Part shown: positions 24,406 to 35,208 of the stretch, in pieces
Position numbering within the stretch: the first letter of the stretch is position 1
Layout of the letters: each line of letters opens with the position of its first letter
Origin: Paralvinella palmiformis
Taxonomy: Eukaryota > Annelida > Polychaeta > Terebellida > Alvinellidae
Length of the DNA: 64,000 bases
Assembly (NCBI GenBank): GCA_025642065.1
Contig: JAODUP010000143.1
Span: 650,001-714,000 of the forward strand
Direction of reading: 5' to 3'
The notes under the pieces: model-generated
What the model was told of the DNA's origin: nothing
Databases searched by the model: none
What the model saw: the letters and a program-made list of their open reading frames with translations, nothing else
Program-made: the position numbers and the translations under genes

Positions 24406-26790
24406 AGTTGTTAAACCTGTTTGTGTATGCTCTGTCAATATTATGTTCTGTTTATGGATGTTGCAAATATAGGCCTATCTTTAGATAAGATGTTAGCAAC
24501 ATAATAATTATTGCTGCTTTTTGTACAATTTGTATATTTATATTAATGTATACTGTTTTCTCCAGTATTAGACATAATTATAAATAATGATATGCAACAT
24601 GCAATATGTGCATGGGTATATGGGATAAAAGGGTCACCCAGTGCAAACAGATCTAGCTTAGTTTACAGTGCTTCTGTTTGGTGTACCTTCAAGTTGACCA
24701 GATCATCCCCAATGACACTTAATTTAATTCTTTCACACTGGAAACCTGTGAACCGCGAGAATGGTAATTAATTAAATACAGCTGTGAGCTATAAATTATA
24801 TTTGAGCGATATATTTAGATGAGGTTCATATGACTGGCTACGGTTGGTTTGTTTTATTGTGTTTTTAAATAACTGATTTTTTAATAATTTCAAATATATT
24901 TAAGTCTTCAGTTAAACAATATAAAACAAGGAAACAATACAGATAATACAAACAAATATATTAAAATTATATGACATAGACTTAATAACAGGAATATTGA
25001 TAATGTACACCTATAGTCTTTTGTTCAGACATGTTGTCTATACTATAGACAACATGTCAGAAAAAAGAATGTATTATATACAATGTTTGTGTTTGCAAAT
25101 TTTAGAGTATGTGACATTTGTTTATGATCATTACATTCATACAATGGGGACTGGGGATTGAATTTAACAGCTGTGGACTATATGTAACATCCGTAATTAC
25201 AAGTTTTAGAATATGAGACATCACTTTGTCAAGTTTCAATTTATCAAGTTTATTTCGGAACTGTATACAATACAATATTAAGTAATGACATTCATGTATT
25301 GCTTATACAATAATTAGCAGTATACAGTCCCAAGCCATGGAAAAGAGTCCTGTAGGGTATCCGGACATTTAGCCAATGGACATTTAGCCAACGGACACTT
25401 AGCCAATGGAAATTTAGCCAACGGACATTTAGCCAATATTTGCAGGGGGGACATTTAGCCAACACTCAACATTTTCATCTTACATCTATATTGTTATATT
25501 TTTGAGTTTGTGTATGCTCTGTTAATATTATGTTCTGTTTAGGGATGTTGCAAATGTAGGCCTATCTTTAGATAAGATGTTAGCAACATAATAATTATTG
25601 CTGCTTTTTGTACAATTTGCATATTTATATTAATGTATACTGTTTTCTCCGGTATTATACATAAATATAAATAATGATATGTCAGGGTTGGGAGGTTTTT
25701 TACACGGACGTTATTAACACCGTTAAGTACTTCAGTGAATTTTTAATGAGGACATTTTTTTTTTAAATTAAATGATTTTTAATTCAGAAATATATTTCTT
25801 AGTATCATATTACCTATATAATTATTGGGATGAATATTACCAATTATTAGGGAATTAAAAGTTCAGAGCAACTGTCTGTACTCTAAATATTGAGTGGTGT
25901 GCTAATAAAAATGCGTGTATATGAAAGACAGTATCAAATAAATGGGTCACCTAGTGTAAATAGATCTGGCTTTGTTTACAGTGGTTCTGTTTGGTGTACC
26001 TTCAAGTTGACCAGACCATCCCCAATGACGCTAAACTTCTTTCACCTGGAACCAGTGGCTTATATAGGCTAGTAGGATAAAAGGGCCCCAGGGCAATTAG
26101 ATCTGGCTTCCTTTACAGTGATTCTGTTTTATGTACAGTCAGAATTTGTTGATCGGACAAGGTTTGTTGCATGATAATATGTGGGATAAACGAGAATATG
26201 ATTATCGAGTCCGTGACATACTGGTAGTCTGTGTCGCACATTTTTAAATAAAAAATACGTCTGTATTTAAACCAAAATTCAATAACTGTATGCAAGACAT
26301 TGAATGGCATTGAAGCCATTGAGCATTTTGATGTTTGGTAATTACAGACACTATAAAGAAATACTTGTGTCATTATTTGAGCAATTAATTTAAATGAGAT
26401 TATTATGGCTCACTATGTTTTTTTTCTGTGCTTAAATGACTCAATATTTTATTCAAGTATACTTATACTTAGCGCCCAATTAAGAAATATAAAATATGGA
26501 AACAATATAGATAACACAAACAAATATATTAAAAGTATACGAAGTAGACTTAATAATAGGAATATTGACAATTTACACCTATGGACAACATGTCACAAAT
26601 GTATTATATGCAACGTTTGTGTTTTCAAATTTTAGAGTATAAGACATTTGTTTGTGATCATTACATTCGTACAATGAATTGAATAAAATTCAATTACATA
26701 CACTATGACAATTGAATATAACAACTGTGGACTATATGTAACATCCGTGTTTGCAACTTTTAGAATATGAGACATCACTTTGTCAGTTTG
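24406..26790. repeat. Duplicated non-coding blocks, copy 2 enlarged
   Basis: The first unit, about 24406-25235, is repeated in the same order in about 25500-26790. Examples: GTATGCTCTGT at 24427 and 25514; ATAGGCCTATCTTTAGATAA at 24471 and its counterpart at 25558; GTACCTTCAAGTTGACCAGA at 24682 and 25997; the block around CAAACAAATATATTAAAA at 24949 and 26518; and ATGTATTATATACAATGTTT at 25067 with a close match near 26596. Copy 2 is longer because of extra sequence. A shorter block containing TATTGAAACAACTATATTTA is repeated again at about 26853 and 27101. Confidence 0.75.
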
Positions 26791-26998
26791 TGTTTGTTAC
26801 ATTTACAATTACAAAAATACAGTTACAACTTACATACAATGTGTTGTATTTATTGAAACAACTATATTTATGAAACTCACATAAACATAATAATAAAAAA
26901 TTGAATGTTGGCTAAATGTCCCCCCTGCAAATATTGGCTAAATGTCCGTTAGCTAAATGTCCGTTGGCTAAATCAATGTTCCGGATTCGTCCTGTAGA
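25346..26998. mobile_element. Element with inverted termini made of iterated CATTTAGCCAA phrases
   Basis: The left arm (about 25355-25470) contains ATCCGGACATTTAGCCAATG followed by repeated GGACATTTAGCCAAC-type units and GCAGGGGGGACATTTAGCC. The right arm (about 26905-26990) is the inverse: TTGGCTAAATGTCCCCCCTG, repeated TTGGCTAAATGTCCG units, then a terminal CCGGAT. This matches a TIR transposon with subterminal repeats, about 1.6 kb, without a recognisable transposase. A partial third right arm lies at 27163-27192. Target duplications were not resolved. Confidence 0.55.
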
Positions 26999-27656
26999 TC
27001 TAGACTGTAGCCTCAAAACATTATAATTATTGTATTATTTAATGTTACATTCGTACAATGAATTACAAAAATACAATTACATACACTAACACTGTTTTGT
27101 ATTTATTGAAACAACTATATTTATAAAGTGAAACTCACATATACATAATACATTTTTTGAATGTTGGCTAAATGTCGCGGATTCCTGTCAGTGACTGTGA
27201 CTATCGAAGTAGCAGACAACACTCAACAGGAGTTACAATAAGCTTGTAGCCTGTTATTATTGGCAGAAACGACAAACACTTTTTATGTAACATATTTACA
27301 AATATATCAAATAACTCAAATTAATTTAAAAAATCTCATCTAGGTGATAAATAAATGAAGCACGATACTTACACATAAATGATCTTCACAATTACTTTCC
27401 CATTTATCGCTATAATGTCATTCACTAAATCCTTACAATAAATAGTTATACCGGGATATGATTTCTGGCGGTATTGTTTGATAGGTCATTACGGCATTGG
27501 ATGTACAGAGAGTAAAGTGACACTTCACACGATATGTCTTTCTCAAAGCTTCTAGGTTATCAGATAATTTCTTATTTGTTTTCCTTATATGCTAAAAGTT
27601 GGCAATGTACTAGTGTTAGATTTTCGTATTATTAACGGTTTATTTGATGCTTACTA

Positions 27657-27745
27657 GATATTTCGCCCCGATGGAAAGTTCGCCCTCCTTAAATTTTGGC
27701 ACTTCGCCCTCGAGGTATTTCGTCTTCCTAGCACTTCCCTATCAA
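27657..27745. repeat. Short iterated phrase TTCGCCC
   Basis: Four spaced occurrences of a TTCGCCC/TTCGTC phrase (ATTTCGCCCC, AGTTCGCCCT, ACTTCGCCCT, ATTTCGTCTT) separated by 9-20 bases. In style it resembles the CATTTAGCC array at 25355-25470 and the CATTTGTCC array near 41260-41335. Confidence 0.5.
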
Positions 27746-28459
27746 CCCGAAAGTAAATTGATCTAGTTATAAATCTATGAAGTTCTAGAGGTGTAATAAT
27801 ATATGCTGGTGGATATCTAGATCTAATACTTAAACCCACTACAGAGTGTTAAATAAGAACCAGTCTGGGACTGGGCTTGTCCAGGTTCTCCTAATCCAGT
27901 TTGACATAATAACCTTGACAGGTCAAGTAGGACCAGCTGAGACAGCCAATAACATTTCTGGGCCAGTAACTATAACAGGAATTAAGCCAGCCTTGTTGGC
28001 TGGTACCTATAGGCTAATATACTATGTAGCTCTTGTACTTGTAATCTAGATCTATGTAGTAAAAAACTAGTATGTTTTGAAATCTCTAAGATACAAGGAT
28101 AGTATCATAGTTCTGTTTATAAAAAGTGAACTGTTGTTGACAGGTTGTAGATGTAGCAGTAGTCAACACTGAGATGGGACAGTTTAATGACATAAACTTA
28201 TAGATCTATAGTTATGTAACAATAAGATGTTGGGTCCTCTAGATCTAGTAGTACTGTAACACTAACAGCAGCTAGCCAAGATTATGAGCAGAACAGTTGA
28301 TGATGAAAGTACCAAGATCTGGGACTCGGCTGTCCGTCTGTCCCGGATCTCAGCCTTAGCTAAGTTCTCTCTTTCAAAACTATACACTCTTTGAAACTAT
28401 ACACTCCAGAACCACCACCTCTACTACTCTCCTCCAAAACAAATCTACAAAAATCCAGA

Positions 28460-28700
28460 TATATATAGGGATTTGTCCCCTCAGCACCGTCAGCGTTATT
28501 GTTCGGTAGACCCCGCATGGTCATCTGGTCCAATCACAGCTGACTTGGCTGAGCCGAGAACAATCTCACACTAAAACTCCTCCCATACATCCAAACAGGT
28601 ATATAAAGGGGAATTCTCCCAACAGCACAATCAGCGTCTGGCCAGTGGAGACTCGCATGTCCCTTGATCCAATCTCCGCTTACTTGGCTGTACCATTACA
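28460..28700 (+). promoter_or_regulatory. Duplicated TATA-box-containing block
   Basis: Two imperfect copies of a block of about 130 bases. The first has TATATATAGGG, a TCCC-CAGCAC segment, TCAGCG, CGCATG, then GTCCAATC and ACTTGGCTG. The second has TATATAAAGGGG followed by the same landmarks in the same order and spacing. A TATA box about 30 bases before a TCAGCG/T initiator-like motif looks like a core promoter, perhaps of an LTR retroelement. Function is inferred. Confidence 0.45.
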
Positions 28701-28774
28701 AACATTCACTAACAAATCTTTCACACATTCAACCCACACCACGAAAACATTAATAGAGTACAAACCCCGCAGCT

Positions 28775-28897
28775 ATGACATCTACACCCGTGCGATCCCA
28801 ACAACCGGCTGAGCACAAATCCCCAAGTGGAACGGGTGACCACCAACTTCTTTTGCACATCAATAAATCGGAGATCTATGGTTTCAAACCCATTTGA
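28775..28897 (+). CDS. Short open frame below the duplicated TATA block (hypothetical)
   Basis: A 40-codon frame starting MTSTPVRSQQPAEHK and ending in SEIYGFKPI before a TGA. It starts about 75-100 bases after the second TATA-containing block. It could be the start of a retroelement gag-type gene whose remainder is lost, or chance. No family is recognised. Confidence 0.2.
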   Translation: MTSTPVRSQQPAEHKSPSGTGDHQLLLHINKSEIYGFKPI

Positions 28898-28996
28898 TAA
28901 AACAAATTATAAAATCTTGCAGAACAATGTACTTCATTTTACATCATAATTACATTCACTCCATTCAGCTTCATTCTTACACATATAGTTGTATAA

Positions 28997-28997
<1 letters not shown>

Positions 28998-29042
<45 letters not shown>
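28998..29042. repeat. (TA)n microsatellite
   Basis: A pure TA tract next to the 3' end of the retroelement relic. Confidence 0.9.
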
Positions 29043-29045
<3 letters not shown>

Positions 29046-29086
29046 TTAGAAATAAAGTCTTTATATCTTGCTGGCATTCTGCTGTG

Positions 29087-29395
29087 TCACTTTGGACGAG
29101 CTGCTGAGACATCTCTCACATTTGAATTATGACTACTGTCTTGATTAAGTTCATCATTGTTCACTGTTATTATTTCTGGCACATCTTGCGAATAATCGCT
29201 GTTTTCGATTGTTGACTCTGTTTCAGGTGTAACATTATGGTCAGTCACTTTCCTGAAATGTGATGAATTTCTTGTTTTGCTGCCAAAAACAGGACTATTT
29301 TCTGTTATCATGCTCCCTTTCACTTGCACCACAGACATTGGTGCTGGATTATATGCTGGACACAATTTGTCCGTTTTCGTTTGTTTCATTAACAC
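29087..29395 (-). pseudogene. Retroelement integrase C-terminal tail
   Basis: About 100 codons starting at LMKQTKTDKL and YNPAPMSVVQVKGSMI, typical of the C-terminal, SH3-like end of Ty3/gypsy integrases. A Ser/Asn/Asp-rich end follows. It lies in a different frame from the upstream integrase core. Confidence 0.65.
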
Positions 29396-29843
29396 TGTAT
29401 CCCCAACAACATGGAGAGGAATGTTCGGTCATACACAATTTCTGGCATCTGCATACTGTTTTTGTTGCTGTTTCTGCTCTGCATCTCGAGTTTGCAGTTC
29501 TTTTTACTGGGATTACACTTCTGGCTGATGTGGATCTCACCAGCTCCACCACAGGAAATCGGGAATATTCGACAAGAACTACTAGACAATAATCTCCACT
29601 AGGATATGGCCCACAAAAATCAGCACACAGAGACTGCAAAGCTTTATCAGGTAGCTGTGACATTTGTAACAGTGCACGTGATGCATATGCGACAATTTGA
29701 ACATCTCTACAGCCATCTTTAGTGGGTTGTATCTGGGTTAAAATAGCACCAACACCATGTGGTGATGCATCAACCACTAACTCGATCTCTAACTTGTGAT
29801 TGAAGTACGACATGACAGTATCACTTGTCAAACTGTCCTTCAA
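29349..29843 (-). pseudogene. Retroelement RNase H joined in frame to integrase core
   Basis: The frame starts in RNase H-like sequence with VVDASPHGVGAIL (first catalytic Asp) and YASRAL. It then passes straight into ADFCGPYPSGDY and EYSRFPVVE, which belong to the integrase core. The rest of RNase H, the zinc-binding domain before the integrase and the region between are absent, so a deletion of several hundred codons kept the frame. After about residue 105 the frame departs from integrase sequence. Confidence 0.7.
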
Positions 29844-29929
29844 TTTTAACCAGGCATCTTCACACTCACTGGTCCACTCAAACAGACTAGCTCTCTAAGT
29901 TGTTTCACAAGAGAGGCTAGACCAGGTAT

Positions 29930-30235
29930 TTATCTTTGTACGTAATTCGCCATGCCTAGAATAGATTTCACCTGTCGCTTATCTGTTGGTCTCGGCGCAT
30001 CACAAACAGACTTTACTTTTTTGGGATCTGGCGAAACACCATGTTCACTAAAAATGCTGCCGAAGAGTTCCACAGAGGATTTGAAGAATTTGCATTTATT
30101 CTGATTGAGTGTTAAGCCCTTCTTCATGAGACGTTCCAGACATGCACGGACGTGTTTCTCATGTTCTACATCATTCCGACTGGCAATGATGATGTCGTCA
30201 GAAATGTTCTTTACTCCATCAAGCCCATGTAGCAC
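29930..30235 (-). pseudogene. Retroelement reverse-transcriptase palm and connection
   Basis: About 100 codons with the active-site box in the variant ISDDIIIA, then HVRACLERL, NQNKCKFF and a connection segment ending near ILGMANYVQR. It is separated by stops from the fingers (30338-31081) and from RNase H (29349-29843). Confidence 0.75.
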
Positions 30236-30337
30236 TTGCTCGATGATTTGTTGAAATTTTTCACTGGCTGCATTTACACCAAAATGTAAACGCTTGTAAC
30301 GGTGCAGTCCTAGATGTGAACTAAATGTAGTGATGTA

Positions 30338-31081
30338 TCAGCTGTCAGGATGCAGCTCCACCTGGTGGTAGCCCTGATTGAGGTCCAATTTTGTAAATAC
30401 ACAACAACCATTCAGATCATGTATCAACTCATGAACAGTTGGCATTGGATGTTTGACTCTTCCTATGGCTTGGTTAACAGCCCTCATATCAGCACACAGT
30501 CTGATATTATCAGGATCACCTGGCTTAGGTACTACCACTATAGGTGACACCCAAGGAGTCGGCATATTTTGAGGATCTTCACATATGTTATCCTCATATA
30601 GCTGCTTGATTGCTGCTTCAACTTGCGGTCTTGTTGAAAAAGGAACTCGTCTGTGTTTTTGATGCACAGGTTCCACTGTATCATCAATATTCAGTTGTAG
30701 CTGGAAATCCTTCAGTTTTCCTAGCCCGTGGAATATTGAATCAAAATCATGTACAATTTTATTTGTCACATTTGATCTTGAATCTTCTATAGCACTGATG
30801 ATTGAGATTAATTTCAGCCGCTTTGCAGTGTCATAAGACAGTAAACAGCTTTTAGCGTCACTCATAACATAGAATCCATCATCAAATTTTACTCCAGTCT
30901 TAGGCGATGTAATTGTTGCACTGAATGTTCCTTTCAAGTCTAATGCTTTTGTAGATGCGTAAGGGAATAATTTCGTGTCTAATTTTGATAACTCACAAAA
31001 TTCTTTAGAATGTTCACACAGTGTTTTATGAGTTTTCACATCCACAGTGTTTACACTAGTTCCACTGTCTATGGACATCAT
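30338..31081 (-). pseudogene. Retroelement aspartic protease and N-terminal reverse transcriptase
   Basis: About 247 codons. It begins with the retropepsin motif D-S-G in IDSGTSVN. A linker leads to the reverse-transcriptase fingers and early palm: TPWVSPIVVVPKPG, RLCADMRAVN, and the metal-binding Asp in FTKLDLNQGYHQ. The frame ends at a stop near 30338. The catalytic YxDD-type box lies in another frame downstream, so the enzyme is broken. Confidence 0.8.
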
Positions 31082-31261
31082 AACATCTACCCCAGCTAGT
31101 TGAATGTTAATTGCAGGAATTTTCTCCTCACCTTTTCCTACTGCCAGTGAATAATCAGAACCACTATCACAATTAGCTGTGATGTTGCAGATAGAAACTT
31201 TATTTGTTTGTTCTCGAGACTTCTTGTGCCACTTATCATGTTGTTTTGTTCTCGGAAATTT

Positions 31262-31966
31262 TCACTTACAAAATTTCGAGTAGTGTCCATACGATTCACA
31301 TTTGTAACAACGATGATGTTTTGCTGGACACTCATCTTCATGTGGGTACTGACCACCACAGTTGAAACAAGTGCGCGAGCTACTAGAAAATCTGTCAAAT
31401 GATTTTTCAGACTGTTTTTTCACCAAATATTTGCATCTTGCACTTCCCTTGACACCAGCTTGTTTATGCACATGATTTGATGTTTCGGCTGTCATTCCAC
31501 CCTCTATTGCATGAGACTGAGAAAGCGCTAGCTCCCTCGATTTACCATGATCTAGCAGTGTTTTGAAGTCCATAGGTTTTGAAAAGACCATTTTTCTCAA
31601 GCCATGAATCATTTGCGTTTTTACTTCATTTTCCACTGTGCCTTCTGTAAAGTCACAATTGACAGACAATTGCTTTAATCTTGTGCAAAACTGATCCAAA
31701 TTCTCACCTTCTTTCTGACTTGCCTGTCTGAAAATGTATCTTTCAAACTTACTGTTATATTTAGGCACAAAATAGTCATTCATTTTCGTTTTGACAGCAC
31801 TGTAATCGTCTTCTTCGTTCTTCAAGGTTTCATAAATGGTATAGCACTCTGCACCCATATAGTGCAATAGCAAAGCTTTTTTTTTTTTCTCACACTCAAA
31901 CGTTGGAAATATTGGCAATGCACCTGCTATTGTGTACACACAACGATTAACACAGATAGAGTTCAA
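31262..31966 (-). pseudogene. Retroelement gag-like fragment with zinc knuckles
   Basis: About 235 codons. A helical capsid-like part includes KALLLHYMGAECYTIYETL and LDQFCTRLKQL. The end holds two cysteine clusters: one near-canonical (C-x2-C-x5-H-x3-C) and one canonical CCHC knuckle (C-x2-C-x4-H-x4-C). The N-terminal part is missing or out of frame, with a poly-Lys run near residue 30 (a T run at 31879-31889) that may mark a frameshift. Confidence 0.75.
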
Positions 31967-31970
31967 ATAA

Positions 31971-32788
31971 CCTCGTCACCAATGTGATGTTTGTAGATTG
32001 TCATCAAGTATATTATTAATAAATCACAGATACAATCTTGACCATCTGGATTATTCTCTAAACTGTTTCCAGTCCGTTACAATTCTAAATACCAACATTA
32101 AGTCCTCGATATAATTAATTGTGGACTGTTATGGATTGACAACATTACAAGCAGCTTTCACTGGGATGATAGTGACTGCTTTATTTAACCTGAACACTTA
32201 TCATACTTGAGATATATGGCCAAGCCACTATTTCTCAGGGAACTGAGATGATTGGATGTACCAGTTAACAGACATATTAGTAATACAGAGGTATGCAGAA
32301 TATTGCACTAATCAACAGCACTACAAAAGTGCACTATTCTATAAGAAGTTTTATTGGCACAAAGAATTTGATCAAATCAAAGGCATTGTGTCTCCTTGAA
32401 GCATCTTTATGGAGATGTAAATATTGATATGCAATTGTTGAGAAGATTTGCTTCTTTTTATTATTGTGCAATGCATAGTAGGAATCAGATTGTATCACTA
32501 TGTGCCAAGATGTATGTCAATTGTTGCATCTAACAGAAAATATCTGCTTTATCAATTGAATAATATGGAAGTCATTGAGCAAATTAAAAATTAAGTTAAA
32601 CTGTGTAAATACTGTTGCTGTCGAAATTTGTAGTATTTCATCAGCTATGATCGACACCAGTGAGCTTTTACATTTTATGTGCATTGCTTTGTAATAATAA
32701 CTTTCATGTTCACTGTTTTGCACTATTATTTTATAATGTTTGCACATAAAAACTGTTACACATGTACACTGTACTATATAATAGTATG

Positions 32789-32830
<42 letters not shown>

Positions 32831-34003
32831 GTATCAAATATTTTTTTCAATGAAAATATCAGGACTACCAAAAATCATGTGGAATTAGTATGATTCAGAG
32901 TGTATTAGGCATATAGAGCTACTGGTTGGTAAAGACTGAGTTTATTTCATAACATGTCATTGTTTATGCTTAATATGTAGGTGATATTTTGTGTGCAAAT
33001 TTCAGTTAATATATTCATAACATAATAGTTATTTTGTCTAATGACACATGTAAGTCTGTACAACATAGTCAGTCTATCCTTGTATTATTTGCATCTGTGC
33101 AATCACATTTTTTTATTTGTGTTCCCATATACTGATAGTGATATAGATTGTGATGACAGCATAAGACGTGAGAAATAGGAAGACAGTAATGTGAACTTTG
33201 TCTGCTTGTGTGTACAATCTACATATGAGCATATTTTGTTGTTAATTAGCCTATTGGAAAACAGACACCAGTCTGTTGTGACATAATCTATTATTGATTG
33301 TGATAACATATATTAAAATAACTTTTACTAGTTTGCCTTAATTACATTTAACATATTTGTAGCAAAACATTTATTTTCAAAGTCGAATCCATTCATAGCT
33401 GTACTCTAGTACCAGTACTGACTATTTCATATCCTAAGTACCTAGTATATGCAAGTGTTTCAAAATATGTATATGAATACAACACATACATATGTACATC
33501 AGCCCTTGCATTGTAATAATAATGTATATTTTTAACGTCATGGTCAGAAATTATTAAAACACATGAAAAAATATTAAATGTATACAAAATTAGTTTAGGG
33601 ATAGCATATTGTTGCACTAAGAATCATGATATAAATAAGAAAAAGTTAAAAATATTTTCTTGCAAAACAACATTCAGTATTTATGAAATTAAGTTAGACA
33701 TTTAATGATTTACAGTTAGTTGTCTACTTAAAAGGATCCTTTGCCTTTTCATAGATACATAATGTACATGTTAATGATAAAGTGCTGAGGCCTGACCAAA
33801 AATTATGACTCTTTTTACATTTGCTCATTGTCAAAAATGTATTCAGGTCCAATCGTACCGCAATTTGGAAATAATTAACTGTACTTTAGTATGAAAGTAC
33901 TTGAACTTGAAAATCAATTTTCTAAGTAACCGGTGGCACTCATTTATAACAACTCAAACATCTTTTGCAGCCACTTCTTGTTTTGTTTGACTAATTTAAA
34001 TTT
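31971..34003. other. Spacer between the retroelement and FANCA
   Basis: AT-rich, with a (TA)n tract at about 32797-32825. The first FANCA exon(s) and promoter should lie in or left of this stretch, but no exon matching the FANCA N-terminus was recognised. A TTTTGCAG acceptor-like site ends at 33970. Confidence 0.45.
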
Positions 34004-34227
34004 ATGACTGCTTTAATTTCAGAGAGACACAAACAGAATACTAGTTTCCAGCTCACTGATAAAGATGAGTTAAAACATACATTGTTTCAGCTGCTGTCAC
34101 ACAGTGTCAGTACACAGAAACTACTTAAAGAGGTAAATCAATATGATACATTTATGATTAATACTTATATATTTATAACCAATGAATCTGCAAAGCAATA
34201 TTTAAACGTGTCTATGTTATGTGTGTG

Positions 34228-34271
<44 letters not shown>

Positions 34272-35161
34272 ACTAAAACATTTGTCTATGTATTCCTTTT
34301 TTGTATATAAATAATTAATATTTCAGGAAACTGTAATATTACAGGACTCACATTTATCTGGTAGGAATCTTTCAGAATCTGCTAGATTTCTTAGCAGTAA
34401 GTATTATTTACTCTCTTTGAAGGAATAATACAAAACATAATTATAGTGTAAATTTATAAACACATTCATAGCTGAATAAGTTCTCTTTATTTATTTGTAT
34501 ATAAGAAACATCTAAGACACAGATAGATACACACATCTGGTCAGTTCAGATGAATATCCTCATTGAATGCAAAGAAGACTAATATCAATGACAAGTGAAC
34601 TTTAATAAACTATCTATAATAATTAACAAGATAAGAAACATTTTTCTTCTTCACCCTTCGCCCCTCCTGGGACATAGCCCATTGACAACAGTCTTCCAGA
34701 GTCTTCTGTCCCGGACTTTCTTTTCAAGCTCCCTCCAGCTGTAACCCGTCCTCTTTATATCTGTCGGGAGATCCCTTCTCCACATATTTCTTGGGTGTCC
34801 TCTTTTCCTCTTTCCTTGTGGGTTCCATCTTAGGGCCTGCCCGGTGATAATTGATGCTGGTTTTCGGATTGTGTGACCACGCCACCCCCATCGTCTCCTT
34901 ATGACATCATCTCCAGCATTCCGTTGGTGTGTTTTCTCCCATAAGTCACTGTTACTGATAGTGTTTGCCCAGTGAATCTGGAGGATTCTTCTCAGACAGT
35001 TATTGATAAAGGACTGTAGTTATAAGAAACATTAATGAAAGAAATTCTGACGAGAAATATTGGAGATGGTGTGTGGGAATTTTAAATAATACAGAGTGCC
35101 AAATCACATGGATATAATTCACTCTGTCAATGTTAAATGATCTGAAGCACAGTGGTTGGAG

Positions 35162-35208
<47 letters not shown>

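Larger units (their letters stand above)
18765..28440. other. Intergenic region rich in repeats, left part
   Basis: No host exon was recognised between the 5' end of ATPAF1 and about 28.4 kb. It holds a SINE (18930-19127), a transposase-like fragment (19132-19385), a pogo-like relic (21300-21640), a LINE 3' relic (22535-23200), a stretch with scattered short phrases such as CATTTCGAAA and AAACAGG (23270-24060), and a duplicated block with a TIR element (24406-27195). ATPAF1's promoter should lie just above 18765, but no TATA box or other clear element was seen. Confidence 0.5.
29085..31970 (-). mobile_element. Degenerate Ty3/gypsy-type retroelement (gag-PR-RT-RH-IN)
   Basis: Read right to left on the minus strand, the order is gag with zinc knuckles (31262-31966), aspartic protease and reverse-transcriptase fingers (30338-31081), reverse-transcriptase palm (29930-30235), RNase H joined to integrase (29349-29843), and integrase tail (29087-29395). 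The order protease-RT-RNase H-integrase is that of Ty3/gypsy elements, and the sequence style is that of K02A2.6-like invertebrate elements. Several frame breaks and deletions show it is inactive. No LTR pair was recognised at the ends, although a GGTGACGAGG-type stretch near 31970-31980 (minus strand) could be the start of the internal region. It lies between ATPAF1 and FANCA. Confidence 0.85.

Noticed and set aside
28700..32400. Long terminal repeats flanking the Ty3/gypsy relic
   Set aside because: I compared sequence to the right of gag with sequence to the left of the integrase tail and saw no matching pair.
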